This document shows positions 56,601 through 64,000 of a stretch of DNA of 64,000 nt, one piece after another. The notes under the pieces were generated by a model. It did no database searches. It was not told the origin of the DNA and saw nothing but the letters and a program-made list of their open reading frames with translations. The stretch comes from Gautieria morchelliformis (Eukaryota; Basidiomycota; Agaricomycetes; Gomphales; Gomphaceae), in the NCBI GenBank assembly GCA_015179125.1, contig WHVA01000238.1:1-64000 (forward strand), written 5' to 3'. The translations under genes were made by a program, and so were the position numbers. The number at the start of each line of letters is the position of its first letter. Within the stretch, counting starts at the first letter, position 1.

Positions 56601-57857
56601 CTTCCTTACGGATTATATGTGCCATTGGTGCCAGGAACAACTGGCCTATTCACCAAATGGATGTGGACAGTGCGTATTTGAGAACCTATTTACATGAGGC
56701 AGCCGTATGGATATGAGACCGGAGACAAAGATGATGTCCTCCTTCTGAAGAAAGCACTTTACGGCCTCAAACAATCTGGAAGGGAATGGTACAAACGTCT
56801 GAGTGGTGAATTTCTCAAGTTAGGATTCACTAAATCAGCTTCGGATGGAGCTGTATTTTGCAGACGTGGACCGAGAGGGCATGCGATTATTGCGACGGCA
56901 GTAGACGACCTCACTATCACAGCTGAGAGTCAACCAATCCTCGATGGGGTAAAGCATGATCTTGCCCAGATCTTCAGCATGAAAGATCTAGGCGAGATTC
57001 AATGGCTTTTGAACCTCAAAATCGAAAGAGATTGGAATAACAAATCGATTGCAATATCACAAGCCGCATACATCCAAAAAATCATCAAAAAATTCAATCT
57101 GGATGATGCCAAAACATTTTCCACGCCTCTCGACCCAGCCGTTAAATTATTCAGGGACCAATGCCCTTCCACAGATGAAGACAAACAGAAGATGTCAAGA
57201 ATTCCATACAGACAAGCGATAGGATCATTGATGTGGGCAGCAGTAGCCACTCGACCGGACATTGCGTTCGCAGTGTCATTACTTTCTCAATTCCTCAAAA
57301 ACCCAGGTCCAACACATTGGCATGCAGTCAAACGTGTCTTTAAATATCTAAAAGGCACGATGGACTACAAATTGACACTTGGGAAAAATCGAGACGGCCT
57401 CATTGGGTATTCAGATGCGGATTGGGCTTCTCAAGAGCACAGGCACTCATACTCGGCTTATATTTTTCAGATTGATGGAGGGACAGTATCATGGAGTTGT
57501 CAAAAACAATCCATTGTAGCCCTATCATCAACTGAAGCCGAATTCGTTGCCCTGACTCATGCGAGTAAAGAAGCCTTATGGATGCGCCACTTTATTTCTG
57601 AAGTATTCCAACCGCTGAATTGTCCCATCAAACTTTATTCAGACAATCAATCAGCCATTGCCATCGTCTATGGCACTCAACAACACACGAGGACCAAGCA
57701 TTTCGACATTAGATTATATTTCATCCGAGATATAGTCGAAGATGAAGAAATTAAGCTTGTGTACCTGCCAACGGAACACATGCTAGCCGATCTTCTCACT
57801 AAAGGACTTCCTAGTCCTAGAGTGAGAATCCTCAACGAGAAAATCGGAATATATTAA
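53626..57857 (+). pseudogene. Copia-1 gag-pol, three frameshifts
   Basis: The ATG lies 6 bases after the LTR. Gag has the knuckle CTNCHKPGHAIESC; protease has VILDTGTTAHM. Lesions compared with Copia-2: a frameshift near 53950 in gag; compensating indels near 54800 (TPKMAVTL becomes PKNGCYP); a one-base deletion near 55106 that removes the first Cys of the integrase CDAC finger; and a 14-base deletion near 56690 inside the RT motif A region. Integrase keeps YSDVWGPA, VSDRGGEYTS and ESNGVAERLNR. RT keeps IATAVDDLTI with both Asp. RNase H keeps GYSDADWAS, LSSTEAEFVAL and YSDNQSAI. Stop at 57855-57857. Confidence 0.94.
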
Positions 57858-57870
57858 GCTTGAGGGGGCG

Positions 57871-58358
57871 TGTTGGGTGCATTTATGCTCCTGCACCAAA
57901 ATCAAGCATAATATATTCAATTTATTGTGTGGTGTTTCAATATTTTCTCATACTGTTCTTGTACTATGCATCCACCTCTCTGCTTATTTTCGAAATTTTC
58001 TAGTCACTCCCTATCTCTCCATTCCATCCTGTTATTTCTATTTTCATAGGCGGCTGCACCCAGCGGAGTTTGAAATTACTTCGACGCGCGAGCCCTTGGG
58101 CGCTAAAGGGCCGGGTGCAAGTATATGCCTTCTGAGACAGGATTACACTCCTCTCTCAGTGACAATAAATTCACTGAGAGAGGCGAGTAGTATCTTTCAT
58201 ATTTACATAGCATGTTGACTGAAAATCATGTAGTGTATTTGATTTTAGGTATTGTATTAATACATCAGTGACAATAAATTCACTGAGAGAGTGTATTTGA
58301 TTTTAGCTTTCTAAGAACTCTACCGAACCTTCCCTGCCATAGCCCCTAGTTGCTAACA
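57871..58358 (+). mobile_element. 3' LTR of Copia-1
   Basis: 488 bases, TGTTGGGTGC to GCTAACA. Sequence signature is that of the solo LTR at 42333-42820 throughout. Contains CTCTCTCAGTGA (58151-58162) and TCACTGAGAGAG (58171-58182) enclosing AATAAA. Confidence 0.95.
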
Positions 58359-58363
58359 AGGAG

Positions 58364-60156
58364 CAGGTAGAGCGCGATGCATTCCTTGCGGAAAACCTCC
58401 GTACAGGGAGGATCTGCCCTCTAAGTCACCGATGGCATCTCCGGTGTTCTTCGTCAAGAAGAAGGACGGCTCACTCAGACTTGTGCAGGAGTACCGGGCC
58501 TTGAATGCGATCACCATCAAGAACCGGTACCCCATTCCACTCATTTCTGAACTGATCACACAACTCCGCGGGGCAAGGTACTTCACTAAGCTGGATGTCC
58601 GCTGGGGCTTCAATAATGTTCAGATCCGGGAGGGAGATGAGTGGAAGGCCACATTCCCCACCAACCGAGGACTCTTTGAGCCACAGGTCATGTTCTTTGG
58701 CCTCACCAATAGTCCCGCCACGTTCCAGACGATGATGAATGACATCTTCCATGACATGATAGCAGAAGGGGTTGTCTGCATATACCTCAATGACACCCTC
58801 ATCTTCACAAAAACAATGTCGGAAAATCGGGAGGTTGTGTGGAGAGTGCTGGAACGGCTCTGGGAGTACAACCTGTGTCTCAAGCTGGAAAAGTGCAAAT
58901 TTGAGCGGATGCGGATAGAGTACCTTGGGGTGATTGTGTCAGAAGGAAAGGTGGAAATGGACCCGGTCAAAGTTTCCGGTGTATCGGATTGGCCTGTGCC
59001 GCAGAGCAAGAAGGAGGTCCATTCCTTCATTGGGTTTGTCAATTTCTACCGGCGGTTCATCAAGGACTTCTCCTGCCACGCTCATGCCCTCTTTGACCTC
59101 ACCAAGAAGGAGGTTGGATGGCAGTGGGGAGAGCCGGGGCCTCCTTTGACAAACTCAAAGAGCTGATCACTTCTGCCCCGGTCCTGATCTTTCCCGACGA
59201 CTCTCGCCCTTATTGAGTCGAGGCGGATTCTTCCGACACAGCTACCAGAGCGGGCTTGTCACAACAGTCATCGGAAAATGATGGGGGATGGCATCCGATT
59301 GCCTTCTTCTCTAAAAGCCTTAGTCCGGTCGAGTGGAACTATGAGATCCACGACAAGGAGATGCTGGCAATCATCCGAGCGCTGGAGGAGTGGCAACACT
59401 TCCTCGAGGGTGCTCTATGCCCGTTTGAGATCTGGACAGACCACAAGAACCTCGAGTATTTCCGCACATCTAAGAAGTTGAATCGACGACAAGAACGGTG
59501 GTCCCTACACCTGTCCCGGTTCGACTTCATGCTCCACCACCCACCGCCCCGGCCGCACCATGGGCAAGCCCGATGCCCTATCCCGCCGTGCGGATCATGG
59601 AAGCGGAAGTGGAGACAATGCGGATATGACACTGCTCCTCCCAAGTCTCTTTGCAATCCGCGCCCTAGAGGGAGTGACTGCAGTTGGGGCGGAAGCGGAA
59701 ATGCTCCGGGACATCCGGAGGCAGTACCGGAATGGGGAGAAGGAGGAGTCGGTGGTGAAGGCGGTGGAGGAACTTCGGAAAGGGCACTCACAGTCTGTAC
59801 GGGCAGCGGAATGGTTGGAACGTGATGGACTGCTCCATTTCAGAGGCAAGGTCTACGTTCCAGGTGGGGCGGACCTCCGCTGCCGCATTGTGTCCCAGCA
59901 CCATGACACATGGGTCGCTGGTCATGCTGGCAGGTGGAAGACGCTGGAGTTAGTGGCTCAGAATTACTGGTGGCCTCAGATGTCCTGCTACATTGGACAG
60001 TACGTGAAGACATGTGACCTTTGTCTCCGAACCAAAGCGCAACGACATCCGCCCGTCGGAGAACTTGTTCCGCTCCCGATTCCCAAATCCCACTGTGACA
60101 CCATTAGTGTTGACTTCATCGTTGAACTCCCAGAGTCTCATGGCTAGGACATGATC
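58364..60156 (+). pseudogene. Gypsy-2 RT, RNase H and integrase finger
   Basis: Resumes EQVERDAFLAENLRTGRI at 58364. RT: FFVKKKDGSLRLVQEYRALN, FTKLDVRWGFNNVQI, FFGLTNSPATFQTMMN, and IYLNDTLIF, where the first catalytic Asp of YLDD is Asn (AAT 58789-58791). A frameshift near 59140, then a TGA at 59214-59216 before EADSSDTA (RNase H first Asp), IHDKEMLAIIRALEEW and WTDHKNLEY. Another frameshift near 59550, then GKPDALSRRADHG, the HHCC finger (SQHHDTWVAGHAG, TCDLCLRTK) and VDFIVELPESHG. A TAG near 60145 precedes the Copia-2 insertion. Confidence 0.93.
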
Positions 60157-60643
60157 TGTTGGGTGATTTATGCTCCTGCACCAAAATCAAGCATAATATG
60201 TTCGATTTACTGTATGGTGTTCCAATCCTTTCTCACATTGTTCTTGTACCATGCATTCATTTCTCTGATTATTTTCGAAAATTTCCAGTCACTCCCTATC
60301 TCTCCAGTTCATTCTGTTATTCCTATTTTCACAGGCGGCTGCACCCAGCGGAGTTTGAAATGACTTCGACGCGCGAGCCCTTGGGCGCTAAAGGGCCGGG
60401 TGCATGTATATGCCTTCTGAGACAGGATTGTACTCCTCTCTCAGTGACAATAAATACACTGAGAGAGGCGAGTAGTATCTTTCATATTGACATAGCATGT
60501 TGACTGAAAATCATGTAGTGTATTTGATTCTAGGTATTGTATTAATATATCAGTGACAATAAATTCACTGAGAGAGTGTATTTGATTCTAGCTTTCTAAG
60601 AACTCTACCGAACCTTCCCTGCCATAACCCCAAGTTGCTAACA
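60157..60643 (+). mobile_element. 5' LTR of Copia-2
   Basis: 487 bases, TGTTGGGTGATTT to GCTAACA. The first 170 bases form a distinct variant (ATATGTTCGATTTACTG); the rest matches the Copia-1 5' LTR closely. Both AATAAA hairpins are present. Confidence 0.93.
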
Positions 60644-60649
60644 AGGGTT

Positions 60650-63600
60650 ATGGGCCCCGCAGACACTTCGCAGAAGCTTTTGGGTGTGGAGAAGCTTGCA
60701 ACAGATGGAAGTAATTGGCCTCTGTGGCGAGCTACTCTCACAAGTTATTTTGAGTCCAAAAATCTACTCAGGCATATAGAAGGGAGAGCCATTCGACCTC
60801 CTGATCCTCCAGTCATGCCCCCAGGCCATATTCTTACAGAAGCTGAGGAAACTCAGATTGAGAAGGCTGAGGAGAAGCTGGAGAAGTATCTTGCCAGAGA
60901 AGGACAGGCAAAAACCCAAATAATCGTCTCAGTGTCAGAGTCACTAGCTCTGATTCTACAGAAGAAGCACACAGCAGAAGAAGTCTGGGATGCATTGGTC
61001 AATGAGATGACCAAAAATCCCAAGATGGTCCTCACCAACCTACAGAGACAGCTTCGCAGTATGAGGTGTCCTGAGGATGGAGACTTGAGAGATCACTTGG
61101 ACAAGGCCCAAGACCTCTATGCTCGTCTCAATGAGATGGGAGCCAAAATTTCTGAAGGAGAGTTCACAGACATCATCCTTGCATCACTTCCACCCTCTTA
61201 TGAGGCAGTTATGAATGCCCTTACCACGTCGCTCGAAGAATGTGGAATGCCCTTAGTGCCTGATGATATTATCAGAGTACTAAAGGCTCAATACGACAGG
61301 AGAAAGACTCTCAATATTTCACAAGAAGAGCAGGCATTTATTGGTTCGTCTACGAAAGGGCAGAAGGGCTGGCAAGACCCGAAGGTGCATACATGCACTA
61401 ATTGCCACAAGCCTGGACATGCTATTGAGAGTTGCTGGGCTAAAGGAGGTGGTAAAGAAGGCCAGGGTCAGAAGAAGAAAGCGAAAGCCAAAAAGAAGAA
61501 GGGCAAAGCCAAGGCAAATGTTGCCGAAGAAGTGTCTTCTGAGGAAGATGAGAGTGGCAGTCCAGCCGCTTTCGCCAACTTCGACTGCTCTAATTTGAGT
61601 AGTTTATCTCTGGACACTGTTGTTATCCTTGACACTGGAACGACCGCACATATGACCCCTCACAAGAATTTATTGAGGGATTACAGTCCATTCTCACAGC
61701 CGCGCACAATTCGTGCAGCCAACAAAGGCACTTTTGATGCCTTCGGTTCAGGCTCACTCGTGCTATCTAATAAGGTTGGAGATAAGACTGTGAACATTAC
61801 ATTGAAGGATACGTTCTACACACCAAAAATGGCTGTTACCCTGATCTCGATCGGCCGGTGCGATGATGCAGGCTATAATACACAAATAGCCGATCAGAAA
61901 TGCACAATATCCAATCGTAAAGGCAGGATATTGATGCAAGCACCGAAGCTGAATGGCTTATATCGATTTGACTTACAACACACAAGTGCCGAAGTGCATA
62001 TATGCGCATCAGCCATGGAGATACATCAAAAAATGGGGCACATTTCACAAAAGTCCCTACAGCACTTACTCAACCGTGGCATGATATTAGGCATTGAATT
62101 GAGCTCAAAAGGCGACAAGGTTGTTTGCGATGCGTGCATTCAAGCCAAGATTGCATGTAAATCACTTCCTCAGGAACCCAGAAGCCGATCTTCAAAATTC
62201 GGTGACAGAATTTATTCTGATGTCTGGGGACCAGCGAGACACTCCACAATTGACAAGAAATCCTATTATGTGTCTTTCATCGACGACTACTCAAGGGAAT
62301 CGGTTATCTATTTGATGGCAAACAAATCGGAAGCATTTTCAAAATATAAACTCTACGAGGCTTTGATGCTTCGACAGAGGAACGTGCACATCAAAGCACT
62401 TGTTTCCGACAGAGGGGGTGAATATACAAGCTCGGAATTTGAACAGCATTTAGCCAAGCAAGGCACGAAGCATCGGTTAACCGTACACGACACCCCAGAG
62501 TCGAATGGTGTTGCTGAACGTTTAAACCGAACTCTAGTTGAAAGAGCTCGTGCCATGCTATTGGAATCAAGTCTTCCTAAGACTCTATGGGGGCATGCAA
62601 TTTTGCATGCCAACTATCTTAGGAATAGGATGCACACAAGAGCTTTGCCAGATAAAACCCCTTTTGAAATGATCCATCATGAGAAACCGAACCTGAAAGA
62701 CATACACATGCGGGGAATTGAAGTCTACATTAAAGTCAAAGAGGGAAACAAACTAGCAGCCCGTGCCAAAAGAGCTCGATGGATAGGAATCTCTGGACAG
62801 AGACATGGTCACTGCATCTACTGGCCTAACTCTCAGAAGGTTTCTGTCGAGCGGAATGTTATATTTGACTCAGAGATGAAGGGGGGCAAAGCTCCAATCA
62901 TTTCTATTGAAGAGTCACAGCTACCTACGTCCAGAAAAGTGATACAGGCCATTTCGGCGCCAGCACCTATGCCTAGTCTCTTAGTCAGCGAGGCGGACGA
63001 TAATGAACCAGAGGAACATCTTGAAGAGCTGCAAGCCAGTCAGACTGTTGATGTCAGACCTAAAGAAGCTGCTCCAACAAGGAGAAGCGAGAGGATCCGT
63101 CAGCAGCAGGTGCAGCCGGCCCCAAGTGGTCCCGTAACAAGATCTCAAGCTAAGAGACATGCTGGTGCAGACATCACTACACTAGCTTACGAGGACATGG
63201 AGGACCATCAAGACAAATTATTCGAACAAGATTTACCCTCTGAAACTGACGGCATCAGTGATTATAACCTTGCCATCAGTACACTTTCGACCTCCGATCA
63301 AAACAAAGATAATGTGCTGCCAGATTTGAATCAGACCGAGCCTAGCAATGCAGATGAAGCCTTAAATGATCCTATGTGGAAAGCATCGATGGATAAAGAG
63401 TACAAGGTGCTACTCGACAAAGGTGTATGGGAAGTGGTTAAACCACCTCCTGGGGCAAATATTGTCGGAAATAGATGGGTATTCCTCTGGAAACGCAATC
63501 CAGAAGGTGAACCCATCACACCTAGATCGAGGATGGTCGCCCAAGGCTTTACACAAAGTTTTGGAGTCGACTACAATGAAACCTCTGCACCTGTTGCTCG

Positions 63601-64000
63601 GATGACTTCCTTACGGATTATATGTGCCATTGCTGCCAGGAACAATTGGCCTATTCACCAAATGGATGTGGAAAGTGCGTATTTGAATGCTACACTGCCA
63701 GAACCTATTTACATGAGACAGCCATATGGATATGAGACCGGAGACAAAGATGATGTCCTCCTGCTGAAGAAAGCACTTTACGGCCTCAAACAGTCTGGAA
63801 GGGAATGGTACAAACATCTGAGTGGTGAATTTCTCAAGTTAGGATTCACTAAATCAGCTTCATATGGAGCTGTATTTTGCAGATGTGGACCGAGAGGGCA
63901 TGCGATCATTGCAACGGCAGTAGACAACCTCACTATCACAGCTGAGAGTCAACCAGTCCTTGATGAGGTAAAGCACGACCTTGCCCAGGTCTTTAGTATG
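60650..64000 (+). CDS. Copia-2 gag-pol, open frame of at least 1,117 codons (partial at window edge)
   Basis: From ATG 60650 the frame shows no stop to base 64000. Domains: gag (WPLWRATLTSYFESKNLL), knuckle CTNCHKPGHAIESC, protease ILDTGTTAHM, GAG-preintegrase finger with HQKMGH and VVCDACIQAK intact, integrase D,D-E (YSDVWGPA, VSDRGGEYTS, ESNGVAERLNR), then RT with NRWVFLWKRNPEGE, QMDVESAYLNATL and KKALYGLKQSGREWY. The YVDD-type box reads IATAVDNLTI: the second catalytic Asp is Asn (AAC 63926-63928), while Copia-1 has Asp. RNase H lies outside. So the frame looks expressible but RT should be inactive unless the base is an error. Confidence 0.92.
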   Translation, partial: MGPADTSQKLLGVEKLATDGSNWPLWRATLTSYFESKNLLRHIEGRAIRPPDPPVMPPGHILTEAEETQIEKAEEKLEKYLAREGQAKTQIIVSVSESLALILQKKHTAEEVWDALVNEMTKNPKMVLTNLQRQLRSMRCPEDGDLRDHLDKAQDLYARLNEMGAKISEGEFTDIILASLPPSYEAVMNALTTSLEECGMPLVPDDIIRVLKAQYDRRKTLNISQEEQAFIGSSTKGQKGWQDPKVHTCTNCHKPGHAIESCWAKGGGKEGQGQKKKAKAKKKKGKAKANVAEEVSSEEDESGSPAAFANFDCSNLSSLSLDTVVILDTGTTAHMTPHKNLLRDYSPFSQPRTIRAANKGTFDAFGSGSLVLSNKVGDKTVNITLKDTFYTPKMAVTLISIGRCDDAGYNTQIADQKCTISNRKGRILMQAPKLNGLYRFDLQHTSAEVHICASAMEIHQKMGHISQKSLQHLLNRGMILGIELSSKGDKVVCDACIQAKIACKSLPQEPRSRSSKFGDRIYSDVWGPARHSTIDKKSYYVSFIDDYSRESVIYLMANKSEAFSKYKLYEALMLRQRNVHIKALVSDRGGEYTSSEFEQHLAKQGTKHRLTVHDTPESNGVAERLNRTLVERARAMLLESSLPKTLWGHAILHANYLRNRMHTRALPDKTPFEMIHHEKPNLKDIHMRGIEVYIKVKEGNKLAARAKRARWIGISGQRHGHCIYWPNSQKVSVERNVIFDSEMKGGKAPIISIEESQLPTSRKVIQAISAPAPMPSLLVSEADDNEPEEHLEELQASQTVDVRPKEAAPTRRSERIRQQQVQPAPSGPVTRSQAKRHAGADITTLAYEDMEDHQDKLFEQDLPSETDGISDYNLAISTLSTSDQNKDNVLPDLNQTEPSNADEALNDPMWKASMDKEYKVLLDKGVWEVVKPPPGANIVGNRWVFLWKRNPEGEPITPRSRMVAQGFTQSFGVDYNETSAPVARMTSLRIICAIAARNNWPIHQMDVESAYLNATLPEPIYMRQPYGYETGDKDDVLLLKKALYGLKQSGREWYKHLSGEFLKLGFTKSASYGAVFCRCGPRGHAIIATAVDNLTITAESQPVLDEVKHDLAQVFSM

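Larger units (their letters stand above)
53134..58358 (+). mobile_element. Copia-1: complete Ty1/copia retrotransposon with both LTRs
   Basis: 5,225 bases: 5' LTR 53134-53619, gag-pol 53626-57857, polypurine tract TTGAGGGGG at about 57860-57868, 3' LTR 57871-58358, flanked by AGGAG. Pol order is protease, integrase, RT, RNase H, which defines copia. The LTRs differ at about a dozen sites in 487. The gag-pol frame is broken at least three times, so this copy is not autonomous, although a related copy lies 2 kb to the right. Confidence 0.96.
50302..60156 (+). mobile_element. Gypsy-2: Ty3/gypsy element split by Copia-1 and Copia-2
   Basis: 5' LTR at 50302, gag 50910-51914, protease to pol start 52240-53133, interruption by Copia-1 (53134-58358), pol resumed 58364-60156 (RT, RNase H, integrase finger), interruption by Copia-2 at 60157. 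The coding sequence joins across Copia-1 once one AGGAG is removed. The remaining integrase and the 3' LTR would lie right of the window. Several stops and a catalytic RT substitution make it inactive. Confidence 0.93.
60157..64000 (+). mobile_element. Copia-2: Ty1/copia retrotransposon, continues past the window
   Basis: 5' LTR 60157-60643, gag-pol from 60650 still open at 64000. Inserted into Gypsy-2 integrase. The left flank TGATC (60152-60156) is the predicted target duplication. Its partner and the 3' LTR are out of view. Close relative of Copia-1. Confidence 0.93.

Noticed and set aside
57877..58218. Conserved open frame of about 113 codons found in several places (also near 42473, 52417-53481, 60159)
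   Set aside because: It lies entirely within the copia LTR; conservation is due to LTR copies, not a protein.

Overview
The window looks like nuclear DNA of a basidiomycete fungus, most likely an agaricomycete. The pointers are introns of about 55 bases with GT-AG ends, a DUF6532-like gene, Tad1-type LINE fragments, chromodomain gypsy elements and RepHel Helitrons. Almost nothing is an intact host gene. It is a dense graveyard of transposable elements, several nested inside others, with a few broken metabolic and transporter genes between them.

Layout. 1-2.9 kb: decayed Ty3/gypsy element (Gypsy-1), plus strand. 2.9-5.99 kb: mostly unassigned DNA with one arm of a dispersed repeat (R1) and a long palindrome. 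6.0-9.2 kb: broken FAD-dependent monooxygenase, then a broken DUF6532-like gene. 9.2-13.6 kb: small repeats, the second R1 copy, a pair of 160-bp direct repeats and a gypsy fragment. 14.1-14.85 and 17.6-18.1 kb: 3' parts of two different amino-acid transporter genes, separated by LINE ORF1 and a gypsy LTR piece. 18.3-34.5 kb: four Helitron units head to tail on the minus strand, two with RepHel genes and two without. 35.5-38.6 kb: 3' part of a minus-strand chromodomain gypsy (Gypsy-3) with an extra ORF behind pol and a poly(A) tract, split by a solo copia LTR. 39.7-40.2 kb: foldback element. 40.85-41.6 kb: cluster of short hairpins. 42-44.6 kb: minus-strand Tad1-like LINE split by another solo copia LTR. 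45-49.8 kb: diverged solo LTR, minisatellite and a hAT transposase pseudogene. 50.3-60.2 kb: gypsy element (Gypsy-2) split by two Ty1/copia insertions. Copia-1 is complete with both LTRs and an AGGAG target duplication. Copia-2 runs off the right edge.

How the parts relate. The youngest layer is the copia family, present as two elements and three solo LTRs. Copia-2 keeps one open gag-pol frame of at least 1,117 codons but has Asn for a catalytic Asp in reverse transcriptase. Similar Asp-to-Asn changes occur in Gypsy-2 reverse transcriptase and in the LINE RNase H, each at a codon preceded by C, and several stops sit where CGA is the likely ancestral codon. Together these suggest decay by CpG deamination. 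All assignments come from reading motifs and comparing copies within the window; no database search was run.
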